From Sulfobacillus thermotolerans (lineage in GTDB: Bacteria; Bacillota; Sulfobacillia; Sulfobacillales; Sulfobacillaceae): a DNA stretch of 64,000 nt. The stretch is from positions 248,001 through 312,000 of the forward strand of contig CP019454.1 of assembly GCA_002951815.1 (NCBI GenBank). Reading direction: 5' to 3'. Under the pieces are notes generated by a model. It made no database searches. It was not told the DNA's origin and worked only from the letters and a program-made list of their open reading frames with translations. Below, one piece after another: positions 8,897-17,534 of this stretch (position 1 is its first letter; each line of letters starts with the position of its first letter). A program made the translations under genes and the position numbers.

Positions 8897-9611
8897 CAGC
8901 CTTTATGTAGCGTCATGGCCTGCTGTGGCCCAAGCCTGGCAGCACAAGGTGTTAGGACAGACGTTGCTTCTGATGGGAACGGACGATGACGTGCGTCGTC
9001 TAGCCGAGGCCATAGCCCGCCAGCTCCTATGTGAAGCAACGGGCGAGGTCGGGTGCACGTGTCGTTCCTGCCTTCGAAAATTGGAAGAGCACCCCGATCT
9101 CGTCCATGTGCAACCCGAAAAGATGCGCATTCGTCGCGAGCGCTTGGTGCCCGTGTTGCACAGTCTATTTCGCTTGCCGTTATGGGCCCCGCGCCAAGTG
9201 GTGTGGATTGAGCAAGCTGACAGCATGACCGAAGCGTCCCAGAACTACCTTTTAAAGAGCTTAGAAGAGCCACCGCCCTATGTGACATTTATTCTAGCCA
9301 CTAACCAGCCTGCGGGATTACTGGAAACAGTTCGCAGTCGCTGTCAGATCGTGCGTGCGCCCAGGACCCCCGAACAAAACGCTTTGGACCAAAAATTCTC
9401 ACCTGAAAAGCTTCTAGAACAAAATCCTTTAACCCCGACAGGTGTGATTGATTTGGCCTACTGGGCTAAAGCACGATTTCGAGAGACTGGAAACCCAGGG
9501 TATTTATCACTGTGGGATGCCGCGTTTCAAGCGTTTCACCATATGGAATCGAACGGCAATGCTGAGATTGCGCGCGAAATTTTAGCGAGTGTCTATAGCC
9601 ATGTGCGATAA
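8883..9611 (+). CDS. holB: DNA polymerase III delta' subunit
   Basis: The clamp-loader delta' subunit, 242 residues, shorter than B. subtilis HolB (about 329); the C-terminal collar domain is reduced. It starts MKSFNSLYVASWPAVAQAW at 8883, overlapping darA. The zinc module CTCRSC is near residues 57-62, with a further Cys upstream. WIEQADSMTEASQNYLLKSLEEPP is the AAA+ Walker B/sensor region, and SRCQ near residue 153 is the SRC arginine finger. As expected for delta', there is no functional Walker A lysine motif. It is followed at once by yazA; ricT and yabA, which normally follow in Bacillus, are absent. Confidence 0.9.
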   Translation: MKSFNSLYVASWPAVAQAWQHKVLGQTLLLMGTDDDVRRLAEAIARQLLCEATGEVGCTCRSCLRKLEEHPDLVHVQPEKMRIRRERLVPVLHSLFRLPLWAPRQVVWIEQADSMTEASQNYLLKSLEEPPPYVTFILATNQPAGLLETVRSRCQIVRAPRTPEQNALDQKFSPEKLLEQNPLTPTGVIDLAYWAKARFRETGNPGYLSLWDAAFQAFHHMESNGNAEIAREILASVYSHVR

Positions 9612-9864
9612 GCAAGAGGCAAGCTGGTGGGTTTATATCTTGCTTTGTGAAGATGGTTCTTTTTATACGGGCATTGCGCGCAATGTCGCGAAACGATTTG
9701 CTGCGCATCAGAAAGGACGAGGCGCCCGCTATACAAGGGCGCATCGACCTGTTAAAGTTTGGTGTCAATTTGGGCCCTATTCTCACACTCTCGCCTTACA
9801 AGAAGAACGACGGCTAAAAAAATTATCCCATCATGCCAAGGAGGCCTTGCAAGCGATTGGCTAA
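9601..9864 (+). CDS. yazA: GIY-YIG nuclease superfamily protein (UPF0213, YazA)
   Basis: A small protein of 87 residues with the GIY-YIG fold: WVYILLCEDGSFYTGIARN carries the Y-I/L and Y-T-G elements, then KRFAAHQKGRGARYTRAHRP contains the conserved arginine and the basic loop. The role of UPF0213 proteins is not established. The ATG at 9601 overlaps the end of holB; a GTG 12 nt upstream is an alternative. It sits between holB and rsmI exactly as in B. subtilis, and its end overlaps the proposed rsmI start. Confidence 0.88.
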   Translation: MCDKQEASWWVYILLCEDGSFYTGIARNVAKRFAAHQKGRGARYTRAHRPVKVWCQFGPYSHTLALQEERRLKKLSHHAKEALQAIG

Positions 9865-10717
9865 TGCAGAAGAACGCAGGTGGGTGGAGCCAGGCCATGT
9901 CTATTTGGTGGGCACTCCCATTGGTAATTTGGAAGATTTTTCTCCCCGAGGACAAGCCGTATTGCGGCAGGTGGACCGTATTTTATGTGAGGACACCCGC
10001 GAAACAGAGATTTTGTGCCGCCAATTTGGCATTACTCGACCGCTCGTGTCATTTCACGCGCATAATGCACAAAAACGCTTGCCGTTGATTGCCCAATGGT
10101 TAACAGAGGGCCAAAGTTTGGCGATGGTCTCCGATCGAGGCATGCCTGCTGTCTCCGATCCGGGACAAGAATTGGTCGCGTTTTTGTACCAACACGCATG
10201 GCCTTTTACGGTAGTGCCTGGACCGTCGGCCCAAGTGGTGGCCTATGCGGCGTCCGGCTATCCGCATCCCTATGTCTTTTGGGGATTTTTGCCAAACACG
10301 GGTAAAGCGCGTGCCGAGCGCGTGGCGGAGATTGCGGCATCGGCATTTACGGGTGTGCTGTACATTGCACCGCACCATATGGAGAAGACCTTAGAAACCT
10401 TGGCCAAAGCCCTAGGCTCTCATCGACAAGTGACCGTTGGTAGAGAATTGACGAAGCGCTTTGAGGAATTTTGGCAAGGAACTCTGGGAGATTTGTTAGC
10501 ACAAGAGCGCATGTGGCGCGGGGAGCTTGTCCTTGTGCTGGCACCGCCTGGGGAAGTGGCGCAGGAAACCGATTGGGAAGCATGTATGCGCGCTGTCGAA
10601 GAGCGGGTTGAGGCCGGAGAAAAAACAAAAGAGGCGATAGAATATATCGCCTCAACCCATCGCGTCTCACGCCGAGAGCTATATAATCGCATTCAAAGTA
10701 TGCGGCGAAACAATTAG
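9857..10717 (+). CDS. rsmI: 16S rRNA (cytidine-1402 2'-O) methyltransferase
   Basis: Methylates the ribose of C1402 of 16S rRNA using SAM; tetrapyrrole-methylase fold. LVGTPIGNLEDFSPR near the N terminus, LCEDTRET, FHAHN, AMVSDRGMPAVSDPG and VPGPSAQVVAY are the family blocks in order. The longest frame begins with ATG at 9833, but a consensus AAGGAGG (9838-9844) lies just inside it, so translation more likely starts at TTG 9857 (spacing 12) or GTG 9884. With TTG the product is 286 residues. It ends by meeting the convergent abrB gene (overlap of a few nt). Confidence 0.9.
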   Translation: MANAEERRWVEPGHVYLVGTPIGNLEDFSPRGQAVLRQVDRILCEDTRETEILCRQFGITRPLVSFHAHNAQKRLPLIAQWLTEGQSLAMVSDRGMPAVSDPGQELVAFLYQHAWPFTVVPGPSAQVVAYAASGYPHPYVFWGFLPNTGKARAERVAEIAASAFTGVLYIAPHHMEKTLETLAKALGSHRQVTVGRELTKRFEEFWQGTLGDLLAQERMWRGELVLVLAPPGEVAQETDWEACMRAVEERVEAGEKTKEAIEYIASTHRVSRRELYNRIQSMRRNN

Positions 10718-10962
10718 ACCGCTTCGATGTGAAGGCTCGTGAGACAGTCGTGGCAAATGTTCTTGCCGCGGAAGGTTTCAATGTTGTCAGCGTTGCCGCA
10801 GAAAATGCAAGCGGGCTCGTACTTCCGGAGTACAATCATTTCCCCGTCGACATAGATTTCAAGCGAATCTTTGTCCTCAATGCGCAAGGTCCGCCGCAAT
10901 TCGATGGGCAATACAACCCGGCCTAGCTCGTCCACCTTCCGAACAATTCCCGTTGACTTCAT
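10714..10962 (-). CDS. abrB: AbrB-family transition-state regulator with zinc ribbon
   Basis: A DNA-binding regulator of 82 residues with an N-terminal swapped-hairpin AbrB domain, MKSTGIVRKVDELGRVVLP, and a C-terminal CIFCGN...ICHDCL element with four cysteines, probably zinc-binding (residues about 55-75). The ATG at 10962 follows AAAGGAG. It lies opposite in strand between rsmI and metG, the same place and orientation as abrB of B. subtilis. AbrB in that species represses stationary-phase genes including spoVG, which is present here at 25955. Its own promoter is at 11000-11029. Confidence 0.9.
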   Translation of the reverse strand: MKSTGIVRKVDELGRVVLPIELRRTLRIEDKDSLEIYVDGEMIVLRKYEPACIFCGNADNIETFRGKNICHDCLTSLHIEAV

Positions 10963-10999
10963 GCGTGTCCACTCCTTTATTCGACAATCTGTTGGAAGC

Positions 11000-11029
11000 A
11001 TCATACCAGAAATTCCAAATTATAGTCAA
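11000..11029 (-). promoter_or_regulatory. abrB promoter
   Basis: Read on the minus strand, TTGACT (11029-11024) and TATGAT (11005-11000) are 18 bp apart, about 40 bp upstream of the abrB start. This fits the housekeeping sigma factor. Confidence 0.6.
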
Positions 11030-11084
11030 TGGATCTAGGCAATTTGTCGAGAAACATCCTGGAAAAAAATACAAAAGGGAAGGC

Positions 11085-11486
11085 CTACACCATTTTTTCT
11101 GGGTCGTCTTTTTCGAAAAAGCGCGTCCAAAACCCTCGGACAATGACAATGGCGGCAATAGCCAAAGCCGTGGACAGCATGCCATGGAGATTATGATTGA
11201 GAGCCAATTGGCGGGCCATGACGGTAGCTACGATATCCAATAACTTGGGCGGGGAGAGGTGACGGAACAAATCGCGCATCTCGACGAGCAGAACCAACGT
11301 GAAAATATCATCCAGCACTTCGCGTAAGTGCGACAGCAGAACACCGGGATGTTCCGCAATAACCGCCCAGTGGGCAAGAAATGCGATGATCCCGAATACG
11401 AGCGTCAGTAAAATGAGTAGTTCAATCACCCAGCGTAGCCAGTAGCTGACATGGCGTGTCGCCCGCAATAAGGCTTTAGGCACCAT
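11085..11486 (-). CDS. PsiE-like small membrane protein
   Basis: A protein of 133 residues with about four hydrophobic helices. The pattern WVIELLILLTLVFGII, LREVLDDIFTLVLLVEMRDLF and ATVMARQLALN resembles the phosphate-starvation-inducible PsiE family, whose function is unknown. The ATG at 11486 has AAAGGAGTG upstream. It is on the same strand as abrB (122 bp upstream of it) but abrB has its own promoter. It is an insertion relative to the Bacillus rsmI-abrB-metS order. The family call is by eye and moderately sure. Confidence 0.6.
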   Translation of the reverse strand: MVPKALLRATRHVSYWLRWVIELLILLTLVFGIIAFLAHWAVIAEHPGVLLSHLREVLDDIFTLVLLVEMRDLFRHLSPPKLLDIVATVMARQLALNHNLHGMLSTALAIAAIVIVRGFWTRFFEKDDPEKMV

Positions 11487-11561
11487 CGTCTCATTGCACT
11501 CCTTTAATTGTCTATAAGTCGGTGGCGCAGGGCCTCCTGCCCCTAATCAAAATTTTCCCCA

Positions 11562-12479
11562 TTAACGGGATGTTTGCGGTCTTGCCGGGGAGAATTCGAC
11601 ATCGTGTGAATGAAGATGCTGCCAGGTCACCAACGCTAGTGCCAAGAAAATGGCCGTCATCCCCATGCCTTCAAACAACCCCGGACGTTCTCCTAGCTGA
11701 AGCCATGCCGCTAGGACGCCAATTAAGGGGCTAAAGAGCGTGGCCATACCCGCCATCCCCGGGGGGAGGCGGTCGACGGCATACGCCCAGAGCAATAAGG
11801 CAATAGCGCTGCCGGGAATCGCATTATAGAGGAGAGCTCCGATGAATAGAGGGGTCCAATGAATGCGCAAGGGTTCTAACCAAAACGCGAGCAGAATCAA
11901 AGCCAGTCCCCCCACGGCGGTTTGCCATGCCGTGACGGCGATGATGTCCGTTTGTGGCGGGGCGGCGCGTTTTTGCCAGACCGCTGAGGCGGCCCAAAAG
12001 ACACCTGAGAGCAGGGCTAAGAGAGTGCCTAAGGTATGGGGCTGTGCATGCCATGGCTTGAGAATGAAGACCAATCCGACTAGTGCCAAAGTTAATGCGG
12101 GCCATTGGAGTCCGTGCACGCGTTCGCCGAGAAGCGGCCAGGCCAAAATAATCAGCCAAAGTGGCATCATGTAGACGAGCATGGCCGTCTGCCCGGCTCC
12201 ACCGAATTGGAGAGCCCATAAGGCAAACCCAACAAATCCTGTCGTTTGCAGCAAGCCTAAAGGAATGACATAACGCCACGTGGGGGCTTTTAGGGGGCGC
12301 TTGGTGGCAATACCAACCCCGAACAAGACGATGACGCCGCCCAAGACTCTGAACGCCGCAAAATAGAGCGGCGGCGCATCAACAAGAGCCGATTTCATGA
12401 TGACCCAGTTATATCCCCAAATAAGGGTCAAAAGTGCCAGAGCAAGGAGGGGGCGAGTTGTTGAGCGCATCGGATTCAC
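11562..12479 (-). CDS. EamA/DMT-family transporter
   Basis: An inner-membrane protein of 305 residues with ten hydrophobic segments arranged as two EamA repeats (first repeat from LLALALLTLIWGYNWVIMKSAL, second after LGTLLALLSGVFWAASAVWQKRA). The tryptophan-rich LIWGYNW in helix 1 and FWAASAVWQKRA are hallmarks of drug/metabolite exporters of the RhaT/YdcZ type. GTG at 12479 has TAGGAG 9 nt upstream. The substrate is unknown; many members export amino acids or metabolites. It is divergent from the T-box-controlled metG. Confidence 0.85.
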   Translation of the reverse strand: MNPMRSTTRPLLALALLTLIWGYNWVIMKSALVDAPPLYFAAFRVLGGVIVLFGVGIATKRPLKAPTWRYVIPLGLLQTTGFVGFALWALQFGGAGQTAMLVYMMPLWLIILAWPLLGERVHGLQWPALTLALVGLVFILKPWHAQPHTLGTLLALLSGVFWAASAVWQKRAAPPQTDIIAVTAWQTAVGGLALILLAFWLEPLRIHWTPLFIGALLYNAIPGSAIALLLWAYAVDRLPPGMAGMATLFSPLIGVLAAWLQLGERPGLFEGMGMTAIFLALALVTWQHLHSHDVEFSPARPQTSR

Positions 12480-12582
12480 AAGAGAAAGCTCCTATCTATT
12501 CCATATGATGAGTCGGAACCAATAATGGCATTATTTTAGCATAGCGCTGGGTCGTCTGTTCTCACGGCAACACCCGCCGTAT

Positions 12583-12611
12583 TTGACGGTATGGGTCCTT
12601 TTCAGTATAAT
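12583..12611 (+). promoter_or_regulatory. metG leader promoter
   Basis: TTGACG (12583-12588) and a perfect TATAAT (12606-12611) are separated by exactly 17 bp. Transcription would start about 12618, just before the first stem of the T-box leader. Confidence 0.8.
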
Positions 12612-12627
12612 TCGGTTACTTGCAACG

Positions 12628-12832
12628 ACAGGGAGCGCTTATTGTTGTATCCGCTTAAGCGAGCCGGAGAGGGTGTGAGTTCGGCCGGATTTCAATAAGT
12701 TATGGCCCTTGAGCAGGGACGTGAAGTCAGTAGCGTTCCCGGTGTCGCCGTTATCCGACAAAAAGGCCCCAGGGTAAACAAGGGTGGTACCGCGGCATGA
12801 TGTCCGCCCCTTGATGGTGGGTCATTTTTTTT
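12628..12832 (+). promoter_or_regulatory. T-box leader, methionine type
   Basis: This leader senses uncharged tRNA and lets transcription continue into metG. The T-box motif AGGGTGGTACCGCG is at 12781-12794. Stem I can be drawn: CAGGG (12629-12633) with CCTTG near 12707-12711, then CTTATTG (12638-12644) with CAATAAG (12693-12699). The 3' side of the internal loop between these helices reads TTATGGC, placing ATG (12702-12704) as the specifier codon, matching tRNA-Met. The terminator form is a stem of ATGA (12797-12800) with TCAT (12822-12825) and CCGCC with GGTGG inside, followed by eight T (12825-12832). Confidence 0.9.
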
Positions 12833-12872
12833 GGGGTGACGGAGATTTCAGATCGACGAATGGAGGCTGTTG

Positions 12873-14780
12873 ATGACGAATAAGAATACCTGGTATATCA
12901 CGACGCCCATTTACTATCCGAGCGATAATCTGCATATTGGGCATGCCTACACAACCGTGGCAGCCGATGCGTTGGCACGGTTTCACCGTCTTAAAGGGGA
13001 ACCTGTGTGGTTTGTAACGGGCACAGATGAGCACGGGCAAAAGATTGCGCAAAAGGCTCAAGAGGCCCAGGTGAGTCCGAAGCAATTTGTTGACAAGATT
13101 GTTCATTTCATTCAAGACCCCTTATGGCGTTCTTTGGGTATTTCTTACAATCGTTTTATTCGGACCACTGACCCCGACCATTATCAGGTCGTGCAGCAAA
13201 TTTTCTTGACGCTGCAAGAGCGGGGGGACATTTATAAGGGCGAATATGAGGGCTGGTATTGCTTGCCCGACGAAACATTTTGGACAGAATCCAAGTTGGT
13301 GGATGGAAAGTGCCCCGACTGTGGACGGCCTGTGGAGCGCGTCAAACAATCCAGTTACTTCTTCCGGATGAGCCGATACCAAGATCGCATGATTCAGCAC
13401 ATATTGGACCATCCCGACTTTATCCAGCCTGCTAGCCGACGTAACGAAATGTTGAGTTTTTTGGAGGCGGGATTGGAAGATTTGTCGATATCGCGCACGG
13501 GTCTCGCGTGGGGGATTCCGGTGCCCAACGACCCGGATCATGTGATTTACGTGTGGTTTGATGCACTGTCTAACTATTTGACGGCTGCCGGCTACCTCAC
13601 CGATCCGGAACGGTTTAGCCAGATTTGGCCGCCAGATGTGCAAATTGTGGGAAAGGAAATTGTTCGCTTCCACACCATTATTTGGCCCATCATGCTAATG
13701 GCGTTAAATCTTCCCCTCCCGCAGCGGGTGTTTGGCCATGGCTGGCTTTTGATTGGTGATACCAAGATGTCAAAGTCTCGTGGCAATGCGGTCGATCCCA
13801 TTGTGTTGAGCCAGACCTACGGCGTGGATGCCGTGCGCTATTTTCTTCTCCGGGAAGTCCCGTTTGGTGCCGACGGTAGCTATACCGAAGATGCTTTACG
13901 GCTGCGGTTTAATGTCGACTTGGCCAATGACCTAGGCAATCTTTTAAGCCGTACCACGGCAATGATTGAACGATTTTCCAATGGGGTAATTCCCCAGCCC
14001 CATGCCTTTGGCCCTGAGGACAAACGGCTTGGTCAAATCGCCGCGGAAATTTATGAGCAGGTCGACAAGGCAATGCATCAGCTCTTGATTTCGGACGCTT
14101 TAAGTCAGATTTACCGTTTGGTGCACGCCGCTAATAAGTATATTGAGGAACGGGCGCCGTGGAGTTTGGCGAAAGATCCGGCACGAAAAGAGGAGCTGGA
14201 GAATGTTTTATATAATTTGGCCGAGTCGTTGCGTGTGGTGTCAGTCCTGTTGACCCCATTCCTGATTGAGACGCCTCAGAAAATCCGTGCGCAGCTAGGG
14301 GTAGACCAGCCCGTGGAATCCTACCGGGAAGCGATTTATGGCGGATTTCAAGGGGGCGAGCGCATTCGCCGAGGGGATCCGCTGTTTCCCCGCTTGGATT
14401 TGCGCGAAGAGACCGGAGCAGAGGTTAAGCTGCCGGCTGAGGTTCCGGCGTCTGAGGAGTTCATTACGTTGGAAGACTTCCAGAAGATCCAGCTGCGCGT
14501 AGGCACTGTTCGTCAGGCAGAACCCGTAAAAGGCGCCGATCGCTTGCTGAAGTTGACCGTGTTTGATGGCGAGCGCGAACGGACCATTGTATCGGGCATT
14601 AAAGCCTATTATGAGCCCGAAGCGTTAATTGGGCAGCAAGTGGTCTTGGTGGCGAATCTCAAGCCGGTGAAATTGCGTGGGATTTTAAGTGAAGGCATGC
14701 TGTTAGCGGGATCTCAGGGTCAGCAGTTAAGCATTGTCAGTCCCGCCAGGCCGTTGCCGGAAGGAGCGCGCGTAAAGTGA
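12873..14780 (+). CDS. metG: methionyl-tRNA synthetase
   Basis: Charges tRNA-Met. It has 635 residues: a class I catalytic core with HIGHAY (about residues 21-26) and TKMSKSRGN (about 297-305), then an anticodon-binding helical domain and a C-terminal Trbp111-like tRNA-binding domain (FQKIQLRVGTVRQAEPVKGADRLLKL, GIKAYYEPE). The zinc region has one knuckle, GKCPDCGRP; the first knuckle, usually CxxC, reads CLPDE, so only one of its two cysteines remains. The ATG at 12873 has TGGAGG 6 nt upstream. It is controlled by the T-box leader and is followed by tatD with overlapping stop and start. Confidence 0.95.
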   Translation: MTNKNTWYITTPIYYPSDNLHIGHAYTTVAADALARFHRLKGEPVWFVTGTDEHGQKIAQKAQEAQVSPKQFVDKIVHFIQDPLWRSLGISYNRFIRTTDPDHYQVVQQIFLTLQERGDIYKGEYEGWYCLPDETFWTESKLVDGKCPDCGRPVERVKQSSYFFRMSRYQDRMIQHILDHPDFIQPASRRNEMLSFLEAGLEDLSISRTGLAWGIPVPNDPDHVIYVWFDALSNYLTAAGYLTDPERFSQIWPPDVQIVGKEIVRFHTIIWPIMLMALNLPLPQRVFGHGWLLIGDTKMSKSRGNAVDPIVLSQTYGVDAVRYFLLREVPFGADGSYTEDALRLRFNVDLANDLGNLLSRTTAMIERFSNGVIPQPHAFGPEDKRLGQIAAEIYEQVDKAMHQLLISDALSQIYRLVHAANKYIEERAPWSLAKDPARKEELENVLYNLAESLRVVSVLLTPFLIETPQKIRAQLGVDQPVESYREAIYGGFQGGERIRRGDPLFPRLDLREETGAEVKLPAEVPASEEFITLEDFQKIQLRVGTVRQAEPVKGADRLLKLTVFDGERERTIVSGIKAYYEPEALIGQQVVLVANLKPVKLRGILSEGMLLAGSQGQQLSIVSPARPLPEGARVK

Positions 14781-15550
14781 CGTTGACTTGTTTTGATTCG
14801 CATTGCCATTTGCAAGATGAAGCGTTTCAGGAGGACCGAGAAGAGGCGTATCACCGCGCCCGGGCCCAAAACATCGGGATGATTGTCCCGGGCTATACGA
14901 TTGAGTCCTCCATTCAAGCGGTGCAATTTGCCCAAACCCACGAAGGGGTTTGGGCTTTGGTGGGCGTGCATCCGCACGATGCCGCAACGTTTACTGCTCA
15001 CGACTTAAAGGAATTAGAGCGGCTCGCCTCTGAACCGAAAGTGGTGGGGATTGGGGAAATCGGTCTAGATTATCATTATATGAATAGTCCTAAAGAGACG
15101 CAGAAAGAGGTGTTTTTGGCACAAGTCGAGTTGGCGAAGCGAACAGCGCTCCCTGTTTCGGTGCATTCGCGAGAGGCAGAATCAGACACGGTGGAGATTT
15201 TGCGCCAAGTGCCAGGAATTCAAGGAGTCCTGCATTGTTTTACAGGAGATGAATCCTTTGCCGCCAATCTTTTGGCGTTAGGCTTCTACATTTCTTTTGC
15301 GGGGCCCATTTCGTTCAAAAGTGCGCATGCTCTGCGTCAAGTCGTTACACAGGTGCCGTCCGACCGACTCCTTATTGAAACCGACTCCCCGTATTTGTCG
15401 CCTGCGCCGTGGCGGGGCCAACGCAATGAGCCCTTGCGGGTGATTCGTGTGGCGGAAGTGGTAGCCGCTCAAAAAAATTTTTCGACACAGCAGGTATTTG
15501 CGCAGACCACGGCGAATATATTAAATGCTTTTCCTCTTATCGGAGGATAG
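14777..15550 (+). CDS. tatD: TatD-family metal-dependent DNase
   Basis: A TIM-barrel hydrolase of 257 residues acting on DNA 3' ends in this family. Metal ligands are visible in order: DSHCHLQD (HxH) near residue 7, GIGEIGLDYHY (Glu), VHSREAES (His), LHCFTGDE (His) and ETDSPYLSP (Asp). GTG at 14777 overlaps the metG stop by four nucleotides, so the two are translationally coupled. The metG-tatD-yabE order is as in B. subtilis (yabD). Confidence 0.92.
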   Translation: MTLTCFDSHCHLQDEAFQEDREEAYHRARAQNIGMIVPGYTIESSIQAVQFAQTHEGVWALVGVHPHDAATFTAHDLKELERLASEPKVVGIGEIGLDYHYMNSPKETQKEVFLAQVELAKRTALPVSVHSREAESDTVEILRQVPGIQGVLHCFTGDESFAANLLALGFYISFAGPISFKSAHALRQVVTQVPSDRLLIETDSPYLSPAPWRGQRNEPLRVIRVAEVVAAQKNFSTQQVFAQTTANILNAFPLIGG

Positions 15551-15654
15551 TTCCAATTATTGGATATTATGGAGGTGAATGGTAGCGGAGGAACGCTGAC
15601 GAAAGTTGGCCGATTCACCGAAGAGAAAAGAAGGATGATAAAGGAGGACAGCTT

Positions 15655-16641
15655 TTGGCTACATGGAGTTTTAAGGCGATGCGTCCTTGGTTATTTGGGG
15701 CCCTCGCGGCGACAGCCATTGGCACGGGGCTGGTGACTACGCAATATAGGCCGGTGGAGATTCAAGTCTACAGTCCGGCGGGTGCGAGGACCCTTAAACT
15801 TTGGACTTTCCGCTCGAAGGTCCGGAATATTCTGGCTCAGGCTAAAATTGCCGCGAGTGCACGCGATGTGGTGCGTGTAAAGACCTCATCGGCGGGAACT
15901 AAAACCATTGCGATTCGCGAAGCCATACCGGTTTGGGTGCGTACAGCCCATCACCATTTCAAATATTGGACCACAGATTATCACGTTGGCAGTGTTCTGT
16001 CGGCGCTTGGCATCAAACTCGGTCCATTAGACAAAGTCCGGCCCCCGTTGACCGCATCGCTTGTGGCTGGAGCGCATGTGGATGTTATCCGGCAATGGCT
16101 GGAAAATAAGACGATCACGTCAAGTTTGCCTTTTAGCGTTACATATCGTCCTGATCCCAATCTTATCAAGGGGCATCGCCAAATCTTACAGAACGGCCGC
16201 AAAGGTTTGGTGGCGACGACGGTACAATATCTTGTCCAAGATGGTACGCCGCTGCATAACAAAGTGGTGGCTAAAAAACTTATTCAGCCCCCGTCGCCTG
16301 AGGTGGTTGCGTATGGCACGGCTCAGCCCATCACCATTAACGGGCAGACCATGATGATCACAAAGCAGATGTACATGGTCAGCACGGGTTATTGGCCTAA
16401 TCCCTCATGGTCTACTGGTCTCACAGCGAGTGGCACACCGGCCCATTATGGAGTGGCGGCGGTCGATCCGAGTGTCATCCCGTTAGGAACGCAGCTTTAT
16501 ATTCCGGGTTATGGCTATGCTGTGGCTTTGGACACGGGGTCTGCGATTATCGGCAACCGCATTGATTTATGTTTCAATGATCAAGGGCAAGCTATGGATT
16601 GGGGAGTACAGCCTTTAATGGTGGATATTCTCGGAAATTAG
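15655..16641 (+). CDS. YabE-like 3D-domain cell-wall protein
   Basis: A secreted or anchored wall-active protein of 328 residues. An N-terminal hydrophobic segment (WLFGALAATAIGTGLVTT, about residues 13-30) is followed by DUF348-type repeats (RPVEIQVYSPAGARTLKLW; AHHHFKYWTTDYHVGSVLSAL), a G5-like stretch (ITSSLPFSVTYRPDPNL to VQYLVQDG) and a C-terminal 3D domain with TASGTPAHYGVAAVDPSVIP, ALDTGSAI and GNRIDLCF, giving the three aspartates of this lytic-transglycosylase-like fold. TTG at 15655 follows AAAGGAGG at ideal spacing. It occupies the place of B. subtilis yabE; rnmV, which should follow, is missing. Confidence 0.85.
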   Translation: MATWSFKAMRPWLFGALAATAIGTGLVTTQYRPVEIQVYSPAGARTLKLWTFRSKVRNILAQAKIAASARDVVRVKTSSAGTKTIAIREAIPVWVRTAHHHFKYWTTDYHVGSVLSALGIKLGPLDKVRPPLTASLVAGAHVDVIRQWLENKTITSSLPFSVTYRPDPNLIKGHRQILQNGRKGLVATTVQYLVQDGTPLHNKVVAKKLIQPPSPEVVAYGTAQPITINGQTMMITKQMYMVSTGYWPNPSWSTGLTASGTPAHYGVAAVDPSVIPLGTQLYIPGYGYAVALDTGSAIIGNRIDLCFNDQGQAMDWGVQPLMVDILGN

Positions 16642-16657
16642 ATGAAGAAGGTGGGCG

Positions 16658-17524
16658 TTGACGGCGAAGTTTATAGACCCACGCTCTCCACAAGGCCTGT
16701 ATGAGGTGCTAGCGCATGTTGGGTTGCGGCCGAATAAACAACTGGGTCAGCATTTTTTGACTGACCCGACAGTGTTTGAGAAAATGGCGGCTCAAGTGGC
16801 TAGCACCCATCCTCAATGGGTGCTAGAAATTGGTCCAGGGCCCGGCGGGCTCACGGTTTCTTTATTGGAAAAAGGTTTGAACGTGGTTGCCGTGGAGTTA
16901 GATGGGGCATGGGCTAGGTGGCTGCAGGACTCCTTAGCGAAAGAATTTCCGGAACAGCTGAGCGTAATTCATGCTGATGCGGTGACTACGTCATGGCAAG
17001 GCTTAGTGCTTGCACGTCAAGGCCGGTTTAATATTTGTGGGAATTTGCCGTATTACGTGTCCTCGGCGCTCATGGCTAAGCTTTTCGAGGATGTGACGAC
17101 GTGGGATACGGCCATCGTCATGTTGCAAAAAGAAGTGGCGTTAAGGCTCGTGGCTGAGCCTGGACAGCGTCAAACCTCTGCGCTCAGTGTCTTGCTGCGC
17201 TATGTGGCCCATGTTGAGGCATTAATGCCTGTCGCGCGTGCGGCCTTTTCACCCCCTCCAGATGTTGACTCATTTGTGATACAATTAACGCGAAGACCGT
17301 CGCCTATGGTGCCGTTGACCGCTTTGCAATGGGTGGTGCATTCGGCCTTTTCACATCGCCGCAAAATGATACGGCAGTCGTTAGCCATGGCGCCCGGATC
17401 GGCGTGGAATGCTCAAGGCTGGACCGAAGTGCTGCAGCATGCGGGTCTGGACGCAGCGAAACGTCCAGAAGCCCTTAGCTGGCAGGAGTGGATTGCGTTA
17501 GCCAAACTGGTTGCAACCAAGTGA
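16658..17524 (+). CDS. rsmA: 16S rRNA dimethyladenosine methyltransferase
   Basis: Dimethylates A1518 and A1519 of 16S rRNA with SAM (KsgA). It has 288 residues. NKQLGQHFLTDP (about residues 26-37), LEIGPGPGGLTVSLLEKG (motif I) and ICGNLPYYVSSALM (motif IV NLPY) are clear, as is the C-terminal SAFSHRRKMIRQSL. Start is TTG at 16658 with AAGGTGGG upstream. The gene follows the yabE-like gene directly, without rnmV, and ends just before ykuK. Confidence 0.93.
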   Translation: MTAKFIDPRSPQGLYEVLAHVGLRPNKQLGQHFLTDPTVFEKMAAQVASTHPQWVLEIGPGPGGLTVSLLEKGLNVVAVELDGAWARWLQDSLAKEFPEQLSVIHADAVTTSWQGLVLARQGRFNICGNLPYYVSSALMAKLFEDVTTWDTAIVMLQKEVALRLVAEPGQRQTSALSVLLRYVAHVEALMPVARAAFSPPPDVDSFVIQLTRRPSPMVPLTALQWVVHSAFSHRRKMIRQSLAMAPGSAWNAQGWTEVLQHAGLDAAKRPEALSWQEWIALAKLVATK

Positions 17525-17534
17525 GGTGGTCCTT

